Part shown: piece by piece, positions 11,481 to 22,671 of the stretch | Layout: each line of letters begins with the position of its first letter | Position numbering within the stretch: the first letter of the stretch is position 1 | Assembly: GCF_000003195.3 (NCBI RefSeq) | Contig: NC_012878.2 | Span: 6,204,462-6,268,461, forward strand | From: Sorghum bicolor | Lineage: Eukaryota; Streptophyta; Magnoliopsida; Poales; Poaceae | Reading direction: 5' to 3' | Length of the DNA: 64,000 bases | Made by a program: the position numbers and the translations under genes | Notes under the pieces: model-generated | The model's input: the letters and a program-made list of their open reading frames with translations, nothing else | What the model was told of the DNA's origin: nothing | Databases searched by the model: none

Positions 11481-14400
11481 TCAGAAAATGGTGTCTACTG
11501 TCAGCCTCCTCTTGGGAGGTGACTTCTCGATTATCTGCTTCTGCAAGTCCATGAAGCTGATTCCCTTGTTCGCAAACAGCCTTCTGAGGTTGATCACTGA
11601 GAGCTCGCTGTACTTTGCAATGGCAAGATCGGCCTGTACCAACTCATACCTGCAAGTGATTAGACACTGTCAGCTAAAGATGTGAGAATTGGGGAGACGA
11701 GAATTCCAACAAACAGATCCATACGCTGGATGAGCACCAATCAATGCAACTGCCATCATAGTACAGTTGTGGGCGGCTGTGACGCCCCTTGGGTCGTCCT
11801 CAAACACAACACACTTTGAGGGTTTACGATCCAACTGCGTGGAAGAAAGAAATAACAGCAGAAGTGTGAGCAATATATCCTAACACAGTGTATGACGACT
11901 AGTAGTGGGGCAGGAGCATGCCTTCATAGCAGCTGACAGAAACCTATTTGCTATTGAGTCCATATCATCTTCGTCAGTCACAATCGCCTGCAGTCAACCA
12001 CTGAAGTGAATAAAATCAACTTTGCTAGGCAGCGTGCTTTTCAGGCAACAGTAATTCAGTAAACTTAGAAGGCGCAAACAGTAGCTCAAATCACCTTGAA
12101 ATATTTGCTTAGTGCCATCCGATCCAAAGCTTCGATCATGCATCTCCTGTCAAGGGATGATGCAACAGCACAAGGTATCCCTGCAGTCTGAACAGCATCC
12201 AGCCATTCTCTCAATCCTTCTACAGGTGTATCCAGCTGAATGAAATGAGAAATTAGTTATAGGTGATAATTTTTTAAATTAAGCAGCACAATTTACACAA
12301 TAATAGCACAGAACTTACTTTGAACAGGTTTTCATAGTATAACTCTATAAGGCGTGCCTTCATTTTTTCCATTTTATCTTCCTCTTTTGCCCAGTACAAA
12401 ACCTGGATGAGCAATGTAAGATTGCTAGTAAGTGCCAAACAAAATGAAATAGAGATACCAAGTGAGAGAGCATGCATTTTCTCTCCTTTTGCCCTCTTAA
12501 TTTTCTGTTGAGAAATTAGGTGGAAAATTCGAGTTGCAAAAAGATAAATCAATTGACCATGCCGGAATGGTGACAAATTCAGTGATACATGATATGATCG
12601 TATGCAACAAACTCGTACCTTTCTAAGAACATGGTCAGCAGCACCATGAAGAATGCTCTTCCGGACATGAGCAGCACTTGGGATATCCTTACCTGCACAA
12701 AACAAAGAACTTTAACAACTATATCAAGGTAGCATCCACATTCCACGGACATTGAAATAAACATCAATTCAATGACTTATGAGAAGTTTATAAGAGAATT
12801 TTTGGTTTTCAGGTGCAGTAAGCTCAAGTAGATGCCCACAACTGAAGAAAGTGCGGATAAACTTAAAATATAGCTTCATGAATCCAACCTGAAGTGTTCT
12901 TCCTTTGATCAACATTGTAGGAAAGCCAAGGTGAGAACTGAGCCCTTGTGTTGCAAAATAGATTTGCAGGGCATAACCAAATCCATCTAAGGACGACTAC
13001 CTCTAATTGATAGCATGGATCATTTTTTAATGCAAAAAAGGCTGAAAACCTATTAACTATCAAGATGCCAAACAAACAGGTGTTGTTCGTACAACAGCCC
13101 TTCCTTTCCTTCCATTCCAAAATTTCAGTCCAAATGAGAGACAACTTTTTATGTGCTTATACTAGACGATACCATTACTGAGAATATAAAAAAAGGAGAC
13201 ATAATATATCCATGCAAATAGAAAATAGTCCCTGCAGTTTCCATTGTTGCAACATGGCGCCAGATTGGTCACATAGCAGTAGTATCCTACGTAATTACAT
13301 GGCTTTGCTTATAAACATACCTTCCTCCAGAGCAAGCTGACTCCAAGCATTCAACTTTAGCGAGTCTGTGTCAGCCTATAAGAGAATAAAGACGGACATC
13401 ACATGTCAGTCAGTCAATGGCGCAACATATAATAAAAATATTTTACAAGTTATACATACAAGCATGCACAAAAGAAACTGCCAATAACACCTAGAGGTGC
13501 ATCAAACTAGATAAGAGTTGAAATATGAACAGTATAAACCAGACACTGTTTGCTTTATCTTTACAGTCCATAATTGTAGGGGGGGGCAAAAAACTCCAGA
13601 ATGCCATTTAGAAATTGCACGCCAACATTTGATACACTAATACAAAAGAAGACTTACAATAACATTGTCCCACGAAAAAATTAGACCAAACGCCTCATCC
13701 GGCTTCATAGCATGCCTTATCCTTTGAAGGAAGCATTCTTGCAATTTTTCATTCAGATAATCCTGAAACATGGAGAAAATTTATAATAAAAGTTAACATT
13801 ACAGAGATGTTATCAGACACCAAATAGATATATTTGATTGGGAATCCAACTTATGATGATGTATACTTACCACATCAACCTTGAGTGGTCCATCCATCCG
13901 AAATGTTTCGAAGCCCTCCCCGTATTCCGCTCCGATTGCCTAATTAAGCATATAAAAGGGGGAAAAGAATATTCTTTAACCTGTAACTTTAAAAATGATA
14001 GTGAAATCCCTACCCTCAAAAAAACAGCATGGGCCAATATTGGGCGTGGCTTTAGGTGGTTTCAATTTTACAGCACACTACCAATCAAGTTACGGAGAAT
14101 ACCCACGCAACCCAACAAACAAGGAGCTCAGGAAAAAAATACTAACTGCCAATTCTGAGCCCTCCAGCAGCTAACCAGTTACGCAGTCACAGTCTAAGTA
14201 ACTGCTCCAGCACGAAGTTATATAAGTGCAAGTTTGGAGTGCCGACGATTTAGAAGAAACAGTTTGATTCCTAAGTGAAACCCATGTGCTCCAAACAGAG
14301 CTAAGATTTACTCAATAGGCTGCTCACACAATAAGCTTAAGAAAATATATATAACACCAACAAAGCCTTTTAGTTCCAAGCAAAGTTTCGGGTAGGATAC

Positions 14401-15048
14401 ATGAAACCAAATATGTACTGAAAACAATTCACCTGGAAGGCACCAACTCTCATACACCCTATATGCTCTTCAAATAATCAGAGCTAACTAGAACCATCTT
14501 CTACCCAAGAACAAGAAAACGGTACTGATTTTCAAAATAGAAGCACAAATTGTACTTCAGAGCTTGCAGTTTTGCACGGAGCTAATTCGACACCAACTGT
14601 ACTATACTACCGCAGTTGATTTGACACATTTGTTGCGCCGAGAGTAGGGCAGATTTCTTGAAACCAAACCAACACAACCCACGAAAATGCATTCTTTGTC
14701 CAAGAAATCAAAATAGGGCAAACATCAGAATATAGAAAGCACCTCATCGACGAAGACCTTGCCGGGGAGGGGCGGGAAGGCATCAAACCCGGACGCTCTC
14801 CTGCGCACCCCAATCTTCCTCCCTTTTCTTGGTCTCTGCGTAATAACATCCAAAAAAATCAGGGGGGAAAATCGAGAACAAAAAAAAAGCCCGACAAATT
14901 AGGGTTATATATACGAGCGGAGGAGGAAGCTGCCTACGGGAAATCGGAGTATGAGGGATCGGGCGCGCGGGGATGATGAGGAGGAGGAGGATGGCGCGGA
15001 CGGAAAGGGAGAAGGCGCTGTTGCGGCGCGGAAGCTACAGGACTCCAT
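11481..15048 (-). CDS. HAD-superfamily hydrolase-like protein, plastid-type leader
   Basis: Eleven exons give 358 aa with consistent phases: 15048-14938, 14835-14743, 13939-13871, 13762-13658, 13375-13321, 12692-12619, 12402-12319, 12235-12095, 11987-11922, 11834-11725, 11649-11481. The first 37 residues (MESCSFRAATAP..., Ser-rich, few acids) look like a chloroplast transit peptide. The HAD fold follows: motif I region FGLIFSWDNVIADTDSLK, a helical cap, motif II around AVASSLDRR, motif III Lys in AAMKLDRKPSK, motif IV VVFEDDPRGVTAA. In canonical motif I (FDLDGT) the first Asp is the nucleophile; here it is Ser (F-S-W-D), and GT is NV. The acid Asp, motif II Ser, Lys and the DD pair remain. 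It may therefore be a non-catalytic or altered HAD protein. From memory, Arabidopsis relatives share this motif, so it is probably a family trait and not damage. The intron after 11922 starts GC, not GT. Confidence 0.88.
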
Positions 15049-15106
15049 TGGAAGGGGAAAGAAGAGACAGGAAGAGAGGGATACTAGTGGAGGGGTTTTA
15101 TTTTTA

Positions 15107-15348
15107 GGCCTTGTTTAGTTCCTTGCCGAAATTTTTTCGGGACACTGTAGCATTTTCGTTTGTTTGTGATAATTATTGTCTAATCATGGACTAACTAGGC
15201 TCAAAAGATTCGTCTCGTAAATTTCGACTAAACTGTACAATTAGTTTTTAATTTTGTTTATATTTAATACTCCATGCATACGTCTAAAGATTCGATGTGA
15301 CGGGAATCTTGAAAAAATTTTGGATTTTGGGTGGAAGTAAACAAGGGC
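15107..15348. mobile_element. Tourist-like MITE in the HAD gene promoter
   Basis: 242 bp with ends 'ggccttgtttagtt' and 'aaacaagggc' and a 3-bp TTA duplication (15104-15106 and 15349-15351), typical of PIF/Harbinger Tourist elements common in sorghum. It starts 58 bases upstream of the HAD start codon, so it lies in the promoter or 5' UTR. A relative lies at 35763-35992. Confidence 0.9.
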
Positions 15349-16701
15349 TTAGAGTTTTTCCCATTTCCTATTTATTTTATACATTTTTTCTGGCCGTAAA
15401 ATGTCGGAATACAGGATACTTTTATTTATTTTCTTTTTCTTTTTTTTTTGCTGGTGACTTTTTTTTAGTTCATTTTTGCTGGTGACTTGATGTGAACTTT
15501 TACTGCCACAAGTTGAGGCATAAAGGTTTCTCGATAGTTCGTCTCAGAAAAAAAAAAGGTTTCTCGATAGTTATGCATTTTTCCTTTTGGACAATGCTTA
15601 GTATCTTTGCCCTTTTTCTTGTATTTTTGTCTGAAGTCTTGGGGGAAAAAATTGCATGACTGTTCTCTTCTTTCGCTTTCTTTGCAGTTTATAGTACGCA
15701 TCATTTTATTTTAACATCCATCGACTTGCGTCAAAAAGTTAATCAACCTATAACTTTGATGCTGAATTGACTGACGTATATCTTTTGTTGCCAACTATCC
15801 ATGTCATGTTGAAATTCTGTGATGTTCATAAAGTTCATGAAAATCTTCCTTGACATTACCAAGCTAGCTCACAAAATAATGGCTGGTTGTAATTATATTT
15901 GTTTAGCTCATAATTACTGTCTCTTCTAATGAAAATAACAAAGTGGCTTTACATATTAGAATAAAATGGAATGCATTTCTAAAACTTATGAGTGATTTTT
16001 TGCACCTATTTGAAAACAACATCTGCAACTTTTTTGGATCCACCACTAGTGAATGATGGACAAAGCAGGCCATCATCCCTAGTGTTCTTGGAACAAGACA
16101 CATTATATGTTGTGATAATGAGATTTTGAGTGGCAATAAGGTCATTCATCATTGGTGTAACACAAATAGGAAGTTGTTAATGTGCAATTCATTATGACTT
16201 CAAAGTTTGTGACTCCTCTCCCAAGCGTCTTCCTCGCGCTCTTTTCTCGTGTGCTCCTTCATCGCTCTCAACCATCTCTTCCACCATCGGTTTGGCACCT
16301 CCAACCACCTCATACCCCTTTTGCCTCCCATTGATGATGCCTCGACCTTGTTATCTCCCTCGTCATAGGGCCATCTGTGTCTACACACGCCACGATGCCC
16401 ATTGCCCTCCTCCTAGCTCTAGTGACAACGACACCTCGCTACATCGCTAAGCCTCAACCCATCCCATGTCATAGCCATTGCCTTTCAAAACCTCTTCTAA
16501 AGCCATTAGTGATCCTTGGGACTTTAACCCCCGGATCTTTTGCTAGAAGTGGTCGTTACATGTATGTGGCCTTGAGGACACTAGAATTTGTTCCATGGTT
16601 CCAAGTCAATTTAACCTATGCGGTGTTTGAATACATGTAAGGAATGGGATAGGGAAACGAGTAGGAAATAAGTGAGGTGGGAAGCAGTCACAAGGGACAA
16701 A

Positions 16702-16744
<43 letters not shown>

Positions 16745-16754
16745 AAACAAATGG
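15349..16754. repeat. Gene-free stretch with an (AG)n microsatellite
   Basis: No convincing gene. An (AG)n tract of about 16 units runs to 16740. Short local duplications occur at about 15439-15487 ('tttttgctggtgactt' twice) and 15523-15571 ('aggtttctcgatagtt' twice). The ORFs at 16200-16388 and 16377-16640 have no recognised domain. Confidence 0.5.
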
Positions 16755-18180
16755 AGCTCACATTGAAAGGATCAAGATGCCCAAGAGGGGGGGTGAATTG
16801 GGCTTCTCTAAAAATTTAAGCAACCTATAAGCTCCAACTCACCCCCTTGTGCCTAGTGTGACTAGAGAGCTACCGGATAAAAGTTTTCAACCTAGTTCCA
16901 ATCCTATTCTAGCATGGCAATTCTAAGAATGTAAAAACACAAAGTAAATGCTAGAAAGTAAAGGAGTAGTGGAAGAAAGTGCTCGGCGATGTTTTGCCGA
17001 GGTATCGGAGAGTCGCCACTCTTCACTAGTCCTCGTTGGAGCACCTGCGCAAGGGTCTTGCTCCCCCTTGGTCCGCGCAAGGACCAAGTGCTCTCTACGG
17101 GCTGATTCTTCGACACTCCGTCGCGGTGAATCGCCCAAAATCGCTCACAAGCTTGACACGAGCCACCCACAAGAACTCCGGGCGGTCTTCGTGCCTCCAA
17201 TCACCACCGAACCGTCTAGGTGATGGCAATCACCAAGAGTAACAAGCAAAGAACTCTCACTTGACCCAAACAAGGCACTAGAGAGTGGTGGATGCACACT
17301 TGACTCTTGGAATTCAACTAGAGAAGGATTCTCACAAGAAATCACTCGAATCTCAATCCTCTCTAGGCTCTTGCTACTCTCTTGCTCCACAACAAGTTTC
17401 TCAGATGTTCACATGGGAAAGAGACCTCTCATGGACGAGGTGGAGTATAAATACTCCCCACGAAGTCCAAAGGTCAGCCAACCGTTTTCCACTAAAAACG
17501 GGGTCACCGGACGCTCTGCACGATCGTCCGGTGACACTTCAACGACTAACTGTACTGTCTCTGACAGGTCACCGGACGCTACTTCCCAGCGTCCGGTGGC
17601 ACCGTCCGGTGCTCCGGGGAGTTTTACAAACTCCCTGAGTTTAAGACCGGACGCTACCCGGTGCGTCCGGTGCTAGCGTCCGGTGCTCGGGGAAGGTTTA
17701 CAACCTCCCTGGGTATGGGACCGGACGCTGCCCGGTGAGTCCGGTGCTAGCGTCCGGTGTCTAACCCTAGGCACCACGCCCTCTAACGGCTAAGTGACCT
17801 CACCAGACGCACTCACAGAGCGTCCGGTGCCTACTTAGGCACCCTAACTTCGTCGAAACGCGATCGTTCCAAAACGAAGTTGGTTCCTCTCGATCTAAGG
17901 ACTATCTCTGAGCTGCCTAGTGCTAGGTTTACCAAGTGTGCACCACACCTAAACCTAAAGTCTTGCCTAAGTCAAGCTACTAGATCAAAGCCCCTCTTAA
18001 TAGTACGGTCAAAGGAAAACAAAGTCCTAAACTGCTCTAAGTGCCCTTCTTTACCATATGGCACTTAGACCTAGTCTAGTCTTGACGATGTCCAACCATC
18101 TTTTGAAAACCGAAACGATTTCCACTATTAAGTAGGCATGTACGTCCCTGTTCATCGAGTACCTAATACCATGACCTCAC
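16755..18180. repeat. Interspersed grass repeat with a CCGGACGC array
   Basis: High-copy-looking sequence beginning near 'gatcaagatgcccaagagg' and carrying 'ggggggtgaattgggc', a phrase I recall from many grass repeats. At 17498-17830 there is an array of facing motifs CCGGACGCT and AGCGTCCGG, about ten in all, including two tandem units of about 78 bp (17646-17770) that each contain 'gtccggtgctagcgtccggt'. Probably part of a non-autonomous retroelement; no ends found and no coding capacity. Confidence 0.55.
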
Positions 18181-18234
18181 TAATGACTTTGCCTCTGCAA
18201 AACACATGTTAGTCAAATCATTAGGGGCCTTAAG

Positions 18235-18375
18235 TTTGACCACTTGTCTTATTCAAAAAATTTATGCAAAAATAGTCAAATTTAAGTCATTCTTGAAGAA
18301 TTTTAATTAATACACCAAGTCACGACAAATGAAGTGATATTTTGCACAACTTTTTAAATAAGACAAGTGGTCAAA
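18235..18375. mobile_element. Small MITE-like hairpin element
   Basis: A perfect 19-bp inverted repeat (tttgaccacttgtcttatt at 18235-18253, its complement at 18357-18375) encloses AT-rich DNA. The sequence style (TTTGACCA...TCTTATTCAAAAAATTT) fits a common grass MITE. A target duplication was not established, so the true ends may lie slightly outside. Confidence 0.65.
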
Positions 18376-18767
18376 TTTGATGTCAAAAAAAATCAAACGT
18401 CTTATAATTTAGGATGAATTAAGTATATCATAGCCATCCATTCTTCATATCTCATTTAATCCTAGCTATTCATTTATTTTCCTTTCTCTATCGTATCCCT
18501 ATGTCTCAATATCCAAACGGCGCCTTATTCTCCTACTATGCGGGTCCGCATTTCCCACGAACCAAATACCACCTATGGGCTTAATATTCATAAATTGGGC
18601 TGAAACTTGGAAGGCCCAAAGTGGCTGGGCCACGCACGATTAGTCAAACAAAGCCCAACAAGTCTCGCCAGATCTGACGCTCCGAAACCAACCCACCTCC
18701 ATTCGTGGGTGCCCGTCTCGACTGCCCCGCCCCCACTCCCAACTCCGGCGACTGCCGCGCGCCCACC

Positions 18768-21696
18768 ATGGCCGCTCGCCGGAGCACCAGCTCCACCCGA
18801 CGCGGCCTCCTCCCCGCGCTCCTTCTCATCCTCTGCTCGTCCCTCCCGCACTTCGCCGCCGCATACCGCCCAGGCGACATCGTCCCGATGCTCCGCTCGG
18901 GACAGTACCACGGGGTAATCCAATCGACCTCAACCCTTACTCAAGGCAGCGAGTGTGGAGCTATTCCGGTTCGTGTTTGTCTGATCTGTGCGTTTTCTTG
19001 GCGTGGTTTTGCAGTCGAGGACGGTGTGGTTCGACGTGGTGGGCCGCCACTGCCCAGCCTTCGCGGTCAACCGGGAGGTGAGGCTTTCTTGGAACAGATC
19101 GAAGGCTCCATCTCTGGGGTTGCTTCTGTGGGGAGGTTTTTGGTTTGATTGAGGTTTTTGTGCAGGTGCTGATGCCGATCCCAAAGCCGACGGGGTTCAC
19201 TGGTGCTGATCCCTACAAGATGTGAGTAACATCTCTCTAGATATCGCAGTATATGGACATGTCTGAGACTGCACTGCACCTTCTGAATTATGCATTAGTA
19301 TCATACGATGCTTAATGTGGTTTTGTGAATTGTTCGATTTTATCAGGGCTATTTAGGTCTTGCCAAGTTGACTAGTAGTTTCTAAAAATGCAAGATGCTA
19401 GAATTGTTAGATGTTGTACAAGTGTTTTTTCTCTGGATGAGAAATGAAGTTTTGTCTTGTTCTTTCTCAATGACAGCATGGTTGTAGATGTGCTGTACCT
19501 GTGAGTAAATAATCAAAAAGGTGGTTAGGTCCTTTCACCTCATGATTCTTTTGATTGCAGAGGATTTAAATCCTGGAACTAATTAGCAACACATTACTGG
19601 ATGGATGTGATAGAAAGGTTTTGCAATATATAACTATACCATATTAAACCTTCGTCGAACACAAAGGCTCATAAGGGTTAGGTTAGGGCTGTAACTCCTC
19701 TCAAATTGAACACTCTAGAACTTGGCAGAGAAAAATCTGCAATATCCCTCTGAGTAAAGTGTGATATGATGCACGTTTGAAGGCCGACATGTAGTGTAGA
19801 TTATATTATGTACTACACTTTTCTTTAAATGGACTGAATTGGACCAGAGAAATGACAATGACTGAATATGATAAGGTTACACCACTTTGTATGCCTTTTG
19901 TTCAATTATTGTTTTTTGATGAGGCTATCTTTGCAGAAGTATGTTTGTCTTACCTTATAACTATGCAGAACATTTCAAATTGGACATGAAAAGTTCCATG
20001 TTCCTTGGCTTTATGTTATAAATCGCAAGACCTCTGAAGTTCCACTGATTGATTTCCATTTGGTGAGGAACACTCCTTGCTTGACTTTTTGTTTACACAC
20101 TCCTAGTGTGTCTTTTGCATTCTTTTGTTTAATACCATTTGCTGTGGATTTCACAGAAGTACTCTGGAAATGATATACTTGGGGTAACAGCTAAAGTTGT
20201 GGACATGCCTCACCACTGTATGTAATGTAGTGTCTGTCCTTATTACATTTATTTTGGTGCATGCCATTTATACTCACTTTATAAAGTTTGTGTCCAAATT
20301 ATGTCTAGGTTCTAGATCTGCCAACTAAAAAGCCTGTGATGAGGGCTTTCATCATTGTCATCTATTGCTGCTTTAGTGCTTTTCAATACGTATGCCAGTG
20401 TAGAGTTGTCTTTTACTACGATTAACCCGCTGTGTGCGCTAGCATATTTGAGAATATTAAGTTCTTCACTAATCGCACACGGATTCCCTCTGTCAATCAA
20501 GAATACGATTGGCTTGCTTTAACAATTCCTGAGCCTTATATGATATCTACCGGACATGTTTTGAACTCCAATATACTCTAGACATGTCAACTTCGAAGGC
20601 TTGCAAACATCATAATGAAATGCATCATCTTGTTTGTTACATCTGCTCCTTTTCTTTCCTCTTTGTCCTGTGTGAATGTGAGCAGTAAGTTTCATATTAA
20701 GATAGATATTATGATATACATGTGTCTTACATGGCCGATCTAGTACCCTACCCACTGACCATTTCATTCACTGGCAGACGTGGAAGTTCATCCTGACATA
20801 AAGAAGAATTTCTGGGATCTACAGAAGTGGCCAAAATATGTTCTTGTTAGATATACATGGTATATATTTGTATCTGCTTTATTTGTGAATGAGCATAAAT
20901 GTAACCTTCTGCAGTAAACATTGCCAACTTTGAAGAATACCGTTAACACTTGAATTCATATTCAGGGAGGAGCAATCTGAGATAGATGTTGCTGGAGGAT
21001 TTTATGTGTTATTTGGATCCGGTGAGTCCATTCGCTAATTCAGATAGCTTCCATGTAGCTAAGTCCCTAAGTTGTGTTGGTTTTAGTTTCTCTCTTACCC
21101 TTTGAATTGGAGCCTACCTTATCCAATGGACAACTGACCAAACAATTTATGGTGTTTTGTTCTGATATAACAAAGGCTTAAATTTTCGGATCCTAATTAC
21201 TTTGGCATTCACACATGCAGGGCTTGTTTTGTCCTTCATCCTTGCAATATATGTCCTACAATCATCTCAAGAGAAGTTGACAAGGTACAATGCTTGCCAC
21301 ATTTATTTTGTTTATGGGAATATATATAGGGTGAATAATAAGTTATTGTGATTTGAACTAAATGCTGGAGATTAGTATCCAACAGCTCCCTATCCAAATA
21401 AGCCCTTGGGAAAACTACTTTAAAAGCTGGACAGTTATAAGCACACTATGAATCTGAGGCTTGTCAAGATAACAAGTTTGAAAATATTTTAGCTAGTTTA
21501 ATTAGAATTAACTCCATTATGATCTTCCATGTTTATCATGTTTTTATGAGCAAGAAACTTGATTCTGTTGTGCAGAAGAACTTGATGAACATGTAGGTGT
21601 TGACATTGATACCATGCCATGCTGCTTTGCAGGTTTGTGCGAGAAGCAGTTGCAGATAGTAGCCTCCCAGAGGGAGGAGTTGCAAAGGTCGAGTGA
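18768..21696 (+). CDS. Single-pass secretory-pathway membrane protein, unknown function
   Basis: Nine exons give 228 aa with phases that join: 18768-18914, 19015-19077, 19166-19221, 19969-20062, 20157-20217, 20778-20859, 20966-21021, 21221-21284, 21633-21696. Residues 1 to about 32 are a signal peptide (Arg-rich start, LLPALLLILCSS, then AAA before YRPGD). The lumenal part contains SRTVWFDVVGRHCPAF, FHVPWLYVINRKTSEVPLID, a conserved-looking DMPHHYVEVHPDIKKNFWD and LVRYTW. One membrane helix near residue 180-200 (FYVLFGSGLVLSFILAIYVL) is followed by a short cytosolic tail with QEKLTRFVREAV. I do not recognise a named family; the build is that of a conserved plant type I membrane protein. The start is the first ATG of the signal peptide. 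The next gene converges on it. Confidence 0.85.
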
Positions 21697-22671
21697 CCTA
21701 TCTACAATGAACTGTCATATTGCTCACTAACTTCAACACTGATCAGAACATCAAGAGATCCACAACAGCCAAGTCTCTTGGATCCGTAACATGTGATACA
21801 ATAGAACATAATATATATGACGAGCCAGTGGTTTATTTGATTATTTGTTGTGCATGCTCTGAAACCAACTTTGCTGTTCAAGTGGATAAAGATGAAGCAT
21901 CAGATCCTCCGCATAATTTCATTTCCAGACTGGAGTTTTGGAGTTTTGGTGCTTACTATCTCCCGAGTGACAATTTGGGACTGAATAGATTTTTTTATTT
22001 GTGGTTTTGTAGTACCAGTGAGAAATGTAAAAACAGCTGCCCCCAAACCTGTATGATTTGCCTTTGCATCAAGTTATAGATGAGCAAGATACCAAATTAA
22101 TCTGACAACTTGAAATTTTCACAAGATTCTATTGGAGCTTCGCATCTAGTAGCAAACCATTGTTTGGATCATGAAGGCATCATAATCACTAAAATATGTA
22201 ACCTTTACATGGAAGAAGTAAACGAAAAATAAGCGTTTCCTTAAATTGACTTCTAATGTACAAAACTTGCATGACAAGAGGTTTAATGAACTGAAAGCAA
22301 CAAAATTGAACCTATAAATGCTACAAATCTTGGCACATGTCTTGTCCTGATCTTTTTGATACAAAAAGAATGAAGTCTATCTTTGGATATAAGCATGCCA
22401 TGTCCCAGTTGGAAGTTACAGTAAGAGGATGTGGAGCATATCCAGATACAATCATACAATATCTGCTGTCTAGTTTCAAGGTATATCTGAGAACCCTGAA
22501 GGTAACATCCTCCCAAGAAACAGATCCTTTTACCGCTAGTAGATTGTGACGCTAAAGAAGCCCAAAAATGTAACTGAAATGTGTTCATTACACTCTGGGT
22601 TGGCTTCCAACCCTACTATCTGCCTACTAAATTGAATCCTGTATGATGCCATCGTCAAGAGGTAGAAATTT
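21697..22671. other. Convergent intergenic region
   Basis: Holds the 3' UTRs of the membrane-protein gene (plus) and the nucleotide-sugar transporter gene (minus). The ORF at 21720-22079 is read as 3' UTR. No repeat or RNA gene recognised. Confidence 0.5.
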
